Assembly (NCBI GenBank): GCA_013398955.1 | Contig: VWPU01002169.1 | Coordinates: 62,001-126,000 of the forward strand | Direction: 5' to 3' | Source: Callaeas wilsoni | Lineage: Eukaryota > Chordata > Aves > Passeriformes > Callaeidae | Length of the DNA stretch: 64,000 nt | Shown here: piece after piece, positions 1-13,396 of the stretch | How the letters are laid out: each line of letters begins with the position of its first letter | Numbering within the stretch: the stretch's first letter is position 1 | Program-made: the position numbers and the translations under genes | Notes under the pieces: model-generated | Databases searched by the model: none | What the model was told of the DNA's origin: nothing | The model's input: only the letters and a program-made list of their open reading frames with translations

Positions 1-2809
1 ATACACAGCATCGCTTTTAAGCCTCAGGACAGATCAGAATAGTTCACTGAAAACCTAAGAGACATTAAAACGATAAAAATGATTCCAATGCATTCTCTGA
101 GTCAACAGAGACTTGTACTCATTTCTCAGGTAGCTTTAGTTCTTCCTTTAACAGATCTTGCTTTGGCACTTGAGGTTATTTATCGCAGATTGTTTTTAAT
201 CTTATAAAAGAGATGTTGCTCTTTAGGAAGTCCTCTGTTAGCAGTAAAATCTGCTGTGCACAGGAGCATGCTCACACCAAAACCTCAGCTGCTCCAAGAT
301 GACCTCTAGTAGGCTGATCTACATCACTTTCAGATGTTAGCTGTGATTATGGGATGTAGGGGCTTGCTGAAGGAACTTTGGAACTTTGGAATGTGAAGTT
401 GGAATATGACCTACTCACATTATTGATGTTGCAACATATTCTTATGTGATAACATTGATAACAGCTTTTCATTGCCAGTAAGTCTGAAAGGCCTTCGTTC
501 CTCAGGGGCATGTTGTGGGGCCAGAGGGATACACTTTTAAAAATAAGGTCATTGCAGTGTGTCATGACTCGTGCACTCTAGAGCACAACAATATTTGGAA
601 ATTTAGTTTAGTTTTTTTTTAGCCTATACGTGGGATCCTAAAAGGCAAAGGTTTCTGGAAGAGGCCAAGTTATACCCAGTGAAGATGCCTTTCAGACCTT
701 GTTCAGTTTTCCAAAAGTAATTGCTTCTGCCACAGGGAAACACTGGGATGTGTTTATATCGATAGGGATTGTGTGCTAATTCTGTTTTTTCATGGTGTTC
801 CATGTATGCATAATTGATGTTTTAGCACTTTGCACTGCCTGCATGTATTTATCTCTTTGTTAATAAGACAAATATTCTTAGACTCAAAAAACAGCTGACA
901 TGAGCTAAATTGGGATGTCCTGACTAAAGACCTTAAGTAAATAAACAGACATTAATATGGGCAAGTAGTGCTAACTGTAATTACCTGGAGCTGTGTGCCA
1001 TGGAACTGGAACAAAAGTCAAACAAGCTAATTTCATTATTTTAATGGAAGTTTGCGTCCCATTCATTAGACTGACATATGACTCGTCATTAGTAACAGTT
1101 CATTTCAAAAGCTATGGTGGATAAAGGTTGATTAAAAATTAATGAGGCCCAGACCCATTGCATTACCATAGTGTCAAGTTGTTTAAGTCTGTGGAGCTAA
1201 AATAAGAGCAGGCTTTAAATACTCTCTTGAGTTTTTCTGTTTCATATGATTTATATATTTATGTTCTCGGCCATGGAGGAGCAAGAACTTGTGAATACTT
1301 TTCCTTGCTGTAGGTATCATCAATAAATTATACAGTTAAATAAGTTGTTAGCAAAACCAATTGCTGTATCATACTGATGCATTTTTAGAAAACACATTTT
1401 GTTGATAATCCAGTAAATGTAGGACTTCATTAGCTGGAGCTCTGGTTGCCCTCAATTCCCTGGGAAGTCAGTGGCATTTGATTGGCACCTAATATGCCAA
1501 TCGACCAGGACTGGAGTTGCCTGTCCTCTTGCCAGCCTCAGTGCTCACATTTAGTTTTAGGAGCAGGGCTGCACTATGAGCAGGCCACTCTTTAAGCATC
1601 ACCACGTGGGTAATCACCTGGGAGCATTAACTGGAATTCTGAATGTGAATGCAGTCAGTGGAGGTCAGGCTGATTTTTGTCGCTGTGCTTATCTCCCAAG
1701 CTGTCAGCAGCCCTGGTGTCACCCTGTTTCAGGGGGTTCAGCAGGAACTCAGGGTCACGCTTTGCTTCAGCCCAGCAGCCCTGTGGCCTTGCGAGGCTGG
1801 GGTTCAGTGTACACCCAAAGCCCAAAGCTAGTAAGCATTTTATTAACAAATATTGACTCATTCAAATAGCAATCTGCATTTCTCAGTGATTCTGCAGCCC
1901 TCTCCGAAATATCTTTGTTGCTTACCATTGTATCTTCAATATGCTTAACTTCAGTTGAAATGTTCTGTGAAACGGCTGAAGTTAAACCAGGAGATTGTCA
2001 GAGAGATCTGTAGTGACCATATGGTATTATAAAATTACAAAAATGTGAGAGAGGGTTGAGCCAGTTCCAACTGCCAAACTTGCTACTTGCTTCTAATAAA
2101 CACTGAACTATCTGGCATCTGCTATCCCTCAGGTAATACCATCAAGAGTGGAAGTAAATGTTTCCTTTTAATTGCATTGTTTATGTCTAGAGGGTCCAGG
2201 GAGATCATGTGATGTTTATCTAGCTTTTCCATGCATACTGAATCAGCCATTTCAGGGAGAACTTTGTTATTTTTGCCAATTTCCTCTTCAATTAGATTGA
2301 AGTTTCACTCGTCACTTTTTGGAGTTGTGTGTATTTATGACTTCAGAAGTGAAACTCACAGCAGTTACTTTCAGTATGCTTTTTGATAGGATTGTTTCTT
2401 TTATTTTCACTCTTATTTAGTATTTTGGCAGGAAAAAACTAGGTCAATGCTTTCAAGGAAATCTGTGGATGAAAAGTGAAGTATGATACAGATTTAGGGC
2501 TCCTTGGATCAGAGAGGGGTTTGGGAACTGAGTTCTGTTGTTTGAACCAAAAGGAATTTAGTAGAGCTACAGCTGAAGGAATTACTGTGAAACAGCTCTT
2601 CTGAATATAACTGCCCCCTCCCTGCAAAAAGTAGGAATCTATTAAACGGAGAAAATTCTTTGTGCGATGACTAGAATTATAGTTGCACAGAAATCTCTCA
2701 TGCTTTCTGTAGGAGATAATTAGAATAAATTGTGCATGTACCTTCTTGGAATGTCTTCCTGTGAGGAGAGGGAAATCTTGCCAACAGGACATCTCCCAGC
2801 AATGATCCT
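1..2809. other. Non-coding AT-rich DNA, no gene recognised
   Basis: I read both strands and found no recognisable coding exon, RNA gene or repeat family. The open frames here are at most about 100 codons and show no known domain or codon pattern. The stretch carries ordinary short A/T runs. It may be intron or intergenic DNA; the sequence alone does not decide. Confidence 0.6.
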
Positions 2810-3377
2810 TGTGCTGGTTTGGGCTGGGACAGAGTTGATTTCCTTCACAGTCGCTGATAAGGGGCTGTGTTTTGGATTTGTGCTGGAAACAGTGTTGATA
2901 GCAGAGAGATGTTTTGTGTATTTCTGCACTTTCACAGAGCCGGGGCCTTTTCTGCTCCTCACCCCACAGTGAGGAGCCTGGGGGTGCACAAGGAGTAGGG
3001 AGGGGACACAGCTGCACAGCTGAGCCCAGGTGACCCAAGGGGTGCTCCAGACCTGACGATGTCACGCTCAACGTGTAAAGCTGGGGGAAGGAGGAGGATG
3101 GGCAACACCCTCACATTTGGAGTTGTTTCTCTTCCCAAGGCACCACAAGGAGTGCTGGAGCCCTGCTCTCATGAGCACCTGCCTGCCCATGGCCAGTGGT
3201 GATTGAATTCCTCCCGCTGCTTTGCTTGTGTGTGCAGCTCTTGCTTTACTTGTTAAGCTGTCTTTACCTCAACCCTGAGTTTTCTCCCTTTGGTTCAACT
3301 CTCACCCCATCCCATGGGGGGAGAGTGAGCCAGCAGCTGTGAGGGGCTTAGCTGCCGACTGAGGTTAAACCATAATA
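2810..3377 (+). mobile_element. Solo LTR of an avian endogenous retrovirus (ERVL-like), degraded
   Basis: The block opens with the TGTGCTGGTTTGGGCTGGGA type of start and closes with a GAGGGGCTTAG...GGTTAAACCA type of end. Both are characteristic of an LTR family that is abundant in bird genomes, especially songbirds; I recognise the family from memory and did not search. Internal landmarks fit. A degenerate TATA-like box lies near 3071-3080 (ACGTGTAAAG), where family members usually carry a better TATA. The sequence is then GC-richer and enters a region resembling R/U5. No internal retroviral sequence adjoins either end, so this is a solitary LTR left by LTR-LTR recombination. I see no matching target-site duplication, which with the decayed promoter suggests an old insertion. 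Exact ends are uncertain by several bases. A 210-codon minus-strand frame at 2439-3071 runs partly through it and is not credited as a gene. Confidence 0.75.
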
Positions 3378-6300
3378 GCTCTGAACAGAAATGAGCTGTT
3401 CCTTTTAAGAGAGTTAGGAAACATCAGGGATATGCTCCCGACTGATTTGGGAACTGACCCAGGAGCCCGAGGAATTATGTGGCATAAGGAAGAATTTGTT
3501 GTGTCAGTGGGAAGATCTTCTGGTTCTTGCGGGAAGGCTGGGATTTGGTGCAGCTGAACTCAGCGGCTGCAGGAGCCACAGCTGGAATGTGAAGAGAAAA
3601 AGCAGGTCCACAGAAGTGGAGGCCTGTCAGTTTGACAAATACTGCTGTACAGCTCGTGTCACCCAGGAGCAGTAATTCCCATGCTGAAGTGCACGTCTGA
3701 TTGACAAGGCCTTGATAAATTCCTGTCCTGGCTGAGGCGCTCTCTGGGCACCCCTGTGAGCGGTCACAACCTCTTCTTGGGATTCTTCTGAGGGCTGGAC
3801 ACATTTCTGATGATGCAAATTGTCAAATTCCATTAACATCTCCTTAGGTATTTAAAATTTCCTGCTCATCCACGATGTGTGAGGTGTTAAGAGGCAGTGT
3901 AACACAGCAAATTTACAGGTGTCTGTTCCTCCAGCATCAACTCGGCTGGCTCAGCACACAGAGCTCCAGATGCTCACACATGCACCTGCCTGGGACAGAG
4001 AGATGGTCTTGGCAGGAGTCTCTTCTGTCCTCTCCCCCTTTCCAGAGCATCACTTGCTACCAGGGCAAGCTCCTGGAGTGAGCTGGGGGCTCTGCCTTGG
4101 CAGCTGCTGTGCAGGACTCGGGGAGAGGGGCAGGAGGGTCTCACTGGCCCCTGAATGCCATGAGCTCCTGGAATTCCCTTAAAACCAGGGCTGAGGCCAG
4201 AACAGGACAGGGTAAGTAGGAAAGTGCCATTTTAAATTAAAAAGGCTACCTGGGAAGGTATTCAGTGTGTCCCTAGGCTCCTTGGGCACATAGGAGTGGT
4301 TATCTCAAGGGCCAATTTCTAGCTGTTTGAGCCTGATCTTTGTTGGGGCTGACAGCACCTGGCAGATGTGTTCGTCTTTTTATGTGCAAGTAATTAAGCT
4401 TCTGCCTCTTTATCACCACCTCTTTTTGTGCCAAAAGAACACAGGGCCTTCAGAAAAGTAATGTCAGATTTAATATTTGAACTAGAGAAGAGAGATAATA
4501 AAGATCACATGTTGTTGGGGGTCATCTGTTTGTGACAATTGAATCATAAATAATTTATTGTGCGGGTACCAGTGATACAGAAAAAAGATTAATAATTTCC
4601 TTGAGCCTGTAAATATCCAAATGTTACACTCAAAAATTAAAAAAAAAGCAGTGATATCAAACATATCCTGTAGCACATCTTGTTTAATCTGAATATGTAG
4701 AGCTGCCATTTTTTCTAGGCTTGGAAATAAAAAGACTTTTATAAATGTTACATGTATAGGTGCTATGGATCATGGAGCTGATAAGTTGTTCATTATGATC
4801 TTGTCTTATTTGTGTTGTGGCAAAGGAATCGAGGTTATATTCTTAGGTAAGAAGTTTCTGCAGTGCTGGAAGGGAAGGTGGGTGAGGGAGTCTGTTAAGT
4901 CCCTCCTGAACAGCTCGGTGTCTGGAGCTATTTAGCAGCTGATGATCTGGCTGCCTGTGCTATATTGTACTGACTCATTTCTATGGCAGGGCCATGGCTG
5001 TAGAGGTGCCTGTTTTGGCACCTCAGAGAGGAGCCCTGGCCTCGAATCAGCCCCCGGGGGGAGCCTGGGGATCCCCTTCCCTGGCCTGGCACTGCCTGGG
5101 AGAGTGGCCACCAGCCTGAACACCAAGTGTGGGGATGAAAAATTTCCAGGGTATCGGTGATTTTGCAAAAATACTGTAAAGGCAATTATTTTAACTGAAA
5201 AAAATCAATGTTACTTTCATAAATAAAACAATTATTTTCTTTCTTGACTGGGATGACTTTCTCCCTCAAGGACTGGGGATATTGGCAGCCAGCACACACC
5301 TATCATTGGGATACAAATTAAATAATTTCTATTTCTTGATTAAAGGAGGAATGAGGCAAATTTTTTAAAGAAAATGAAAGGACTGCCTTGGTGTGACAGA
5401 GGGACAAGGGGCAAGCGGACTTGGTTAAAAATGAACCCAAGATAAATGTAACACTTTAAAAATAGAGTCAAGCAGGGTTTTTTTTTTTCCCTCCTACAGA
5501 AGGTTTATGTAGTGATCTGGGGGTTTTTGGTTTGGTTTAGGTGGTTGGGTGTGGGGTTTTTTTTGCAGTAAACAAGAACTCTCTAGAAGAGAGTGGAAGT
5601 CTGGAAAATGTAACTCTAATTCTACTATACTGTCCCTCTGATTTTTAAAAGTTAAACATGGGAATTTTTTTTATTTTTTGAGAGCTGGCATATTTGAAAT
5701 TGTAGACACCCTTCCTTTAATCTTTAAAATAAGAGATTTGTTAAAAGAATAGAGATTGGTCAAAGAAAAGTTAAAGTTCAAATAAAATTTATGTTTTTGT
5801 TTAGGACTGATTTTAAAAAACATGAAGAACTTGTGACATTCCTACTGAATTCATTAGGCCTGGATTTCATCGAGGTTTTCTCCCAGTTTGATTTAACTGC
5901 AGGTGACTGGAACAGATGGGAGAGCCTTGATGTAGGTGCACAGCCCGTGGTGCTGTTCAGTGATTCCTCCCTTTGCAGTCAGGTCTGAAGTGGGCTGGGG
6001 CAGTGTCCATGGTGCCTCTTGGGGTGGCTGAACAGTGCCATGTGCTCGGGTCAGGTCTCTCTTCTCTGAAATCAAACACAGAGGCAGTCTGTTGTATTCT
6101 CCCCTGCTTTCACAGTCAGTACTCAGGAGAAGCGCTAACAAGAATTTGAAATAATCTGAGTTTTCTAATTAGTGTGAAATTGAATAAGGAATAAAATACG
6201 AGCAAAACAACAAGAAATGCAGTAACTTTTGGTTGCTTTGTTGTAGTAAAATGGAGTGTTTGAGAACCTTAAGCTTATTCTAACAGTCCTTCCCCAAATG

Positions 6301-7990
6301 GTGGCAGGGATATTTATTCATCTGGAACAGACAATGTATATCTTTTAAATACCTATCTCAGATTTTATAAATAATAGTTAGACCCAATAATGTACGGGAG
6401 ATGTAGTGTTTGTTTGTTTAATTAGGAAGTTGAGCTGAGCTAAATCCTGTGGCAGATGTTGCCATGTATAATGTAATAAATAAAAGTCTTTATGGGACCC
6501 AGCAGGCAGCAGAGCTCTCAGTTAGCAGATGGCAAAATATTAAACTGGCAGTGCAGTAACTTAGCTGACTGTGTCAGCTGGACCAGACCCAGGTTTAGCA
6601 CAAGCATGAATCAGCTTCACATAGGAGGTGTCACCCAGCCCCGTGTTTCTGCCATGGATGTTAATACTATCTTTAATACAGTACATGATAGAGGATTTTT
6701 CATCCAGCAAGCTGATGTTGCAGTAAAAGTCAGTCTAGGCTTAACATGATCTCTGCTGTGCAAGACAACACAAGACTTTTCACAAGAGAAGAACAGAACA
6801 GATGTGCTGTTCAGTCCAAACTAAGCGGTGATACAGGGACTGGAGATGTCAAACCTGTTAGAACTAACCCCTGTGGAGCCTGGCAGGTGAGAAAATGCCT
6901 TTTGCTTCAGGGAAGTTGTTGCGTTGGGCACTTGGCATCAGCTGTCTGTCACAGCCCTTGAGGGGGTCTGTGAGGTACTAATGCAGAAAAGCTGTCCCTG
7001 CGCAGCTAGAGCCAAGCTGTCCATTCCTCCAGAGATCCCAAGTCCTGCGGGATGTAAGGACTTCTGCAGTTCATTGCTGTGCAGACAGGTCACGCTTCTC
7101 ACCCTCATTTCCTCCTTGCTTTCCTTTAGCTGTAGTGCACACACATCTCCTCAGGCATTATTCTGTCGTCCCCTGCTGGGACATCAGCTGTCACCTCCTG
7201 AGGCTCCCTGCGCTGCAGAGCAGCTTCTCCACACCCCAGGCTGGGAGTACCCTCACCTGCAGCTCCCCCAGGCCCCTCGGTGATGTGCCTCCCAATGGTA
7301 TGGCATTTTCCCTTGGCCCAGCTCAGGCTCCAATTTAAGACCAATATTACAGTGTTTTAACCCAATCTCATGATGTTTAAGCCCATCTTAAATGCAGTTG
7401 TTTGAACAGCAGGTGTTTATGACAGAGTAAAACAGGATAGATTGCAAAGCAACTGGGAAGGCAAAATGCTTTGTACAAACTTCAGAATCTAGCACAAGGC
7501 AGTTAATCATCCACTTACCACAGTGGCTTGCCTGTGCATATGTTGAATTTAATACACCTTTGTGGAAAAAGAAGGGTTTCCAATGTCTAGCTGCTTCCTT
7601 TGGCTTTAGAGAATGTCTTACAGGGATGATAGTGAATACAAGACTTTTGGCTGTTGTATTGCATTGTTTTCTCTTGATGTCTCTCTCCTGTTGGTAGGCA
7701 GCTCACACCAACTTCTGAGTAAAGTGGAAGATTAGAAAGGTTTTTAAATTAGTTTGAAAAACAAGCAAGTTGTTCACATAGCTGTATCTCAAAAATACAG
7801 CCCAAGCAAAGTGCACCTTGTAAAACAGCAAATTGTTTAAGCAAAACAATGTAGTGTTTGCTGTTTTGGTTATACTCATTTAAACAGAAAAAATGTACTA
7901 AACCTTCTCTCTGAGGGATAAAACTTACTGGCTTTTTAAAACACATACTGCCTCTTGAGAAAGCAACTAACCTGATTTAATGCAAGTTTT
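3378..7990. other. Non-coding DNA, no gene recognised
   Basis: Both strands were read. Several open frames of 60-120 codons occur in the slightly GC-richer parts (3.5-4.2, 4.9-5.2, 6.9-7.3 kb), often overlapping on both strands, which is the usual picture for chance frames. None shows a family motif. A G/T-rich run at 5519-5565 is listed separately. Confidence 0.6.
5519..5565 (+). repeat. G/T-rich low-complexity tract
   Basis: This roughly 45-base tract consists almost only of G and T, with successive G runs of 2 to 5 separated by T runs and ending in eight T. It could form a two-tier G-quadruplex on the + strand, but that is inference. Similar G-run/T-run tracts recur elsewhere in the window. 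Confidence 0.6.
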
Positions 7991-8040
7991 GTTTTGTTGT
8001 TTTGTTTTTTTTTTTTTTTTTTTCCTTTTTTCTTTTTCTA
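7988..8040 (+). repeat. Poly-T / T-rich low-complexity tract
   Basis: A run of TTTTG units passes into more than 20 consecutive T and then a CT-interrupted T tract. It could be the poly-A tail of a minus-strand retroposon, but the sequence on its downstream side (from about 8040) shows no recognisable gene or repeat body, so I call it simple low-complexity DNA. Confidence 0.8.
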
Positions 8041-11000
8041 ACACCTCTGGGAAGATGGGATGGATTGAGTTGAGGTAGAACACCCAGTATCCTCCATGAG
8101 GACATTGCTGTCCTACAGTCGAGCTCCGCTATGGCTGTGTTGCATCAAAACCCCACAGGAACAACACAAGTAACTCATTCCCTTAGAAAATGCTTTGAGA
8201 CGTTGGAATATTTTGTGTCATTTAAGGTACCTAGAGGGCATAATAGTAAACAAGTTTTATTTTCTCCCATGCATAGTGAAGCCCAAAGCTCTGAACAGAG
8301 CTGCACAAGGTGGGATGGGAGGAGAAGGTGGCTTTGCACTGGTTTGGTTTCCCTGCATTAGGAGATTAACCAGGATTGTTCCTGCTCCTGCAGTGCAGAC
8401 TGTTCTAACAGCTGATACTCTCAGAATCTCACCTAACTGCTGCAAACACTGTCTGGCTATACCACACAATCTGATGGTGGTCTTGAAAAATCAGTAGCTC
8501 TTTCTTGCCAAGAGAAAACAATGAAGCTTTGCTGTGGGAGAATCCTGTGGGATATGACGGCTAAGTCTCATGTAAAGGAAATGACAATGCATGAAAAGCT
8601 CATTTCCTTCTCATCTTTTTCTTAGTACATGAAAAGGTGGGATTACAATAGTTGCCAGAATTTCTAGGCACTGATATGCTAGTCCTAAGTTAGGAAGAAT
8701 CTGAATCTGTGTGGTCTAGTTGGTCACTGAATCGAGATTCCACCAGAGAAGAAGTTCAGAAGTGTCTGCATGACTTCAGTTCTTTTGGCTTCTTCAAGAA
8801 GCAACCATCTTGGCAAGGAGAGTGATCACCAAGATCACCCACAAATAATTTTATTTGGGGATGTGAGAAGCCAATAGAGAGACATCAAACAGGTACAAAA
8901 TTCTTGAAGGGATGTGTGTGTTTATTTATACATGTATTAGGAGTACCAAATCAATGACATCTAGAATGAGAATCATGTTCAGTAATAATACAGTTAGATG
9001 CAGACACTTCAAATGGCAGAGTGGACAGAATTTCAGTGTTTTCCTAACCACTGGCATAAATCCACTCCCATTAAATACCAAAACCTCCTCCATTTCAGAC
9101 AGTCGAGGTTTGGAAAATCTCACATTAAAATTCATCTGTTGAGTCCTGACACCTAAAAGCTGCTTATTAGCATTAAATGGGGTTACTTAATTCAGATTAT
9201 TCTCAGTTGGAATGTTTGATGAGGAAATGTTTCTAGTAGCCACTTTTTAAGCCCATTTAGGTTTACGCAGTTCAAGTTAGATTCAGATCAGTGCTGTGCC
9301 TGCAGTGATGGTTAACAGTAATTCTTTATCTCCTAAAGACTGGAAATTATGTTCTTTGTATGAATTTACAAAGCAACAGATGATGTGTCAAGACAGTAAT
9401 TTAAACCATGAATCTGCCCTTGCTTGAAGATGAACTTCTGCAAAAGAAAAATGAATAAAATGCTAGTGGCAGACAAGCAGAATCTGTGGATAAGTGCATC
9501 AATTCTTGTTACTGACAGATCTTGTGCTTGTAATAAAACTGAAGTGCTGTGAGGTCAGTGTCAGAATGAAACTACACTTGTTTTCACAAACATGCTCACG
9601 TGATGGTAATAGTAGCTATTAACAGGGTTGACACAGCTGTCTGCCAAATAGAAAAATGAGTTCTCCTCATCACAAAATGAGTGAAGTTGGGGGAATAATA
9701 AATCAGAAAATTAATTAAGACATCATTTATCTTTCATGGCTTTGTGACATTGCAGCTTAGAGTCCTTCGGGACATAAATTAATTTATTGCATTTTATTGT
9801 TATGAAAACTGTCAAGGCTAGTATCAGGCTCTGGGAAGTTAGATGAGCAGAGGTAACTGTGTGGTATTAATTAAGATGGTGTTTGCATGCTTTTGTTCAA
9901 GATGTGGCCAGTTTGCTGTAAACTGTTGAATTACTCTTCTTCCTCTGAGCCCTTTAAGGAAAATGGGAATTCCAGAATGCGTAACTTCTGTCTAAGAACT
10001 TGTGGCTTTGGCTATCACAGGTGCTGGCGGATGGATGGCAGTAACCATTATATAAAATGAGATGAGGCTGTGCTCTCTTCAGCTTTTCATTTCTATCTGT
10101 AGGTTCTGTGCAATTATTCTAGACTTTCGGTTTTTAATTTTAGGCTCTGTCAGCATGAAGAACTGGAGCTATCTAAATTTTTTATTGAGTATTTTTTTGT
10201 CCTTTATGTGTTCCCAAGTATTTTGGAGTTACATGTCAGAGAATTGCTTCACTTGTCACAGAAATGCACATACAATTTCTCTTCTTCAAGACATGCCATT
10301 GCATGATAATTAGAGAGGGAAGAAGATGAGATGACTGTGTTGATCTGCAACTCTAGAGAGGAAGAATAGTAGAATTCTGTCAATTTGTACTTTTCACTCT
10401 GCTATTTCCTTCAGAAAATAGCTAATCGTATGTGATAAAATTATTTCCTCAGTGTGGGGTTATTAACAAGTTATGCAACATTTTGAAAACTGAAGGAAAA
10501 GTAATTGCCTAATACTAACATTCATATATTTAAAATATCTAGCTTCAGTTTTGCTTTTGGACCAAAGATTTTTAAGTCTGTCTTCAAATCCTAGAATGAA
10601 GGTGGAGAGGGAGGGAAGGAGCTGCTGGAAGGAAAGCTGTTCCCAAAGGGTCCACATTGCACACTAATGCTTCTGCAAAGGTCTTACAGATATTTATGAG
10701 AAATGCTGTAGAACTGGGAATCCTTATCAGAGATGAAGGGTGGCATAGATAGTTTTTGGAGGGGAGAATTCCCAGTGTAATTTGTTACCAAAATGACCAA
10801 AAAAAAGAAAAAAGACCATACTGTTAGCTTTTAATTATTTTTAGCATTATTTAGAGCAGAGACACACAATTTCCATCAGGTTGGATTGTTTTGTTCTTTC
10901 TCTGCTAAGCGTGTCTTGCTATTTAGTTTTCCACAAGAATTTTAGCATCACCAGCAAGCAGAATATCACTTGTACAGCACCACTGACTTTCCATCTGCCC

Positions 11001-13260
11001 TGGGAGCTGAGCTGCTCGCAGATTGCTGTGAGTGCAGTGCTCTGTAATGAGCTGAGTTTCTGGAACAACAAAACTGTTTTGTTTCTTTGAAATGCAGGTC
11101 AGGTAGCCTGTGGCACTGAGCACAGCATCACTGACACGGTCAGCAAGCTCCCAGGGTCACAAGAAGACTCGTTTACACACTCTCACAAAGACACAAGGGG
11201 TATGTCCTGCATATGCAGGAACAAAAATGGAAGGATGTGATTTTGCTTTTTATACATTTGATATTTTCTTTGGGTCCTGGAAAAGAAGGTATTTCAGCAC
11301 GGATTTGCAAAGGGACTTCTCACTTCTGTGACTGAGAGCAGGAAGGTCAGCTGTAGGTCAGCATGGACTTTGTTCTAGGCTGTTATTATTCAGTGCTGTT
11401 CTTTCACACCTCCATTCCCATACAAAGCTGCTTTTTGCATGCAGCAGATCTGTGCATTCACAGAATATGCTCTTAATGCAAAATAAACTGGTCTGGTCTT
11501 TGGAGACTGAAAGCCTCAGCAGGGTATGGGGCAAGGAGTGATCAAAGAAGACCAGGGATACTACAGGGGAGCAATAGGCCAAAGAGAGGGGCAGCTGCAT
11601 CATTCTTAAAAAGAGGTAATGTTGTCTTTGAGCTCTTGTGCAGATGCACTTTAAAAATCCCAGTACAGGTGGAGACAGAATCCCCTCTCCAGTAGAAATA
11701 CACCTGTCTTCACAAAAGGCTGAATACCTCCTTAAATAAGAGATGTAGGTCAAGTGGAGGAGCCAGCTAGGGATGCCTCAGGCGCTGCTCCTGGCCAGAT
11801 GGAGCTGGGGGGAAAGGAGAGGTTTGCTGGCTTGGTAGCTCAGTGGTCTGTGCTCTCGTGGCAGAAAAGAGAAACGTGGAGTGTAGCGAAGGAGGCTCCC
11901 TGTAGCAGCACAGGTTTGGAAGGGGAGGTTGTTCCCACAAAGATGGTTGTGGGTTTTTTCAGATGCTTACACAGTTAGGAGCACTGGGAAAATGGATTAA
12001 CTGTTTGATGAAGCACGGGATGCAGCTGTTATCTTCCTCGTGCCTTTACTGTTCTCTTGTATAGTGCCGAATATATGGTGGGCATCTAAGAGCAACAAGT
12101 AGCAACTTAGTGGCTTAGGAGGGAAATCCTAGAGTTAGGTGTGTTTTAAAGTCACTACAAGTGCTCCTACATGCCCTTTGGAGTGGTGTGGCCTGATGGC
12201 CCTGCCACATGCACACCCTTCCTGCCTCTGCAGTGCTGTGCTCAGATCTCCATTCCCCAGGCTCTCCACACACAGCTGTGCTGCTCTTGTGCTCTTTTGG
12301 AGCTTAATCCCTTCTGTGCATTTCCACACATGTATTGTGCTCATGATTATGAGACTTGATCTGTACAGAGCTGCTTATACTCTTGTATACTCTTGATGCT
12401 GTCTTTTGCTTCCCCCCTGCTGCCCGCTGGTACCCCCTGCTTTCCCTCACCTCCTGTTTATTTGCATACATTTTCCACCTTCCCCTTTTGCTGTCAGGAG
12501 ACAGCAGGGCTCCATGAGGAGTGAGCCATCAGCTTTGCTGGGCTTTTGCATCAGTGTGCTCAACTGTTTGGGCTTTGAAGACTTTACTGGCTGCTGCTCT
12601 GACTGAGATGAATATTGTGTATCTGCGTAATGCACAGCAAGTAACATAACACATCCATATTCTCTGTGCATTGGGCAGAATTTCTCACTTCATGCATCAT
12701 TCTCAGCTTGCTGCAGCAATTTCACAAAGTCAATCCTTATCTATTAGCACATAGGAAAAGCAGCAAAGAAATATACATGTGACACAGGATTTTTTTTTAT
12801 TTCGTGAAGCTTTTCTAAGTGTATTTGATGAATAATGAACCTACTCCTTTGGAGTCAAACGTCCTTTATGCTAAATAACAAAAAAATATTAGGCTTTGGG
12901 TACTCGACATGTTCTGTGTAAGAACTGACTTACCTGATCTCTGAACTGAGTTGATCACAGGCTTGACTTCCTAAGTTATGCAGTTAGTGTACATAGATGC
13001 AGATGATCAGCTCAGCATAGTCACCCTTGCCTTTGAGGGTAACTTGTATTTACTTTGGGAGCATTATGGCACTCATGGAGTTCATTTATTATGTGCCATC
13101 TGTGAGAGGCCCCCTAAATTCAGCCAGACTAACCACTGCCAGCCCTCTAAGAGCTCCACTTTGTTCCTGCTGCTCATGCTGACTCCTGTCCAGGAGGGAG
13201 AGGTGGTCTTCAGTGCAGCTCAAGCACATAAGCTCTTAGCATTCCATTTCTTCTTCCTAG
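8041..13260. other. Non-coding DNA, no gene recognised
   Basis: No recognisable exon, RNA or repeat family was found. A tRNA A-box-like string near 11836-11850 (TAGCTCAGTGG) has no partner B box. A perfect 10-bp direct duplication (TATACTCTTG twice) lies at 12376-12395. A 140-codon + strand frame starting at 12978 is discussed with the possible exon at 13261. Confidence 0.55.
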
Positions 13261-13396
13261 ACACCTTTGGAGTCATGCCTCCCTACAGAAGTGGTGTTGC
13301 AGATGGACCTCACTGTGTTTCTGAGGCATTTGATACTGCTGAGTGGCTCACTCGAGTGAAAGCAATTTTGGGAAGAGCGGCTGGGAGCTGGAGCAG
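13261..13396 (+). other. Possible exon (weak), 136 bp
   Basis: A pyrimidine-rich acceptor-like stretch ending in TTCTTCCTAG at 13251-13260 is followed by 136 bp open in one frame, then by a strong donor-like GAGCAG/GTAAGG at 13391-13402. The open frame is part of a longer 140-codon frame running 12978-13400, which stops inside the donor. The other two + frames contain stops. The 45 encoded residues show no motif I recognise. It could be a coding exon, a lncRNA exon, or chance; pairs of splice-like signals are common in any 64 kb. Splice strength and conservation were not computed. Confidence 0.12.

Noticed and set aside
2439..3071. 210-codon minus-strand open frame
   Set aside because: Part of it runs antisense through the LTR at 2810-3377, and the rest shows no recognisable domain.
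7988..8040. Poly-T tract as the tail of a minus-strand processed pseudogene
   Set aside because: The sequence downstream, where the gene copy should lie, shows no recognisable coding similarity and no flanking direct repeat.
11836..11900. tRNA-like A box (TAGCTCAGTGG)
   Set aside because: No B box (GGTTCRANNCC) at the proper distance and no cloverleaf pairing found by eye.
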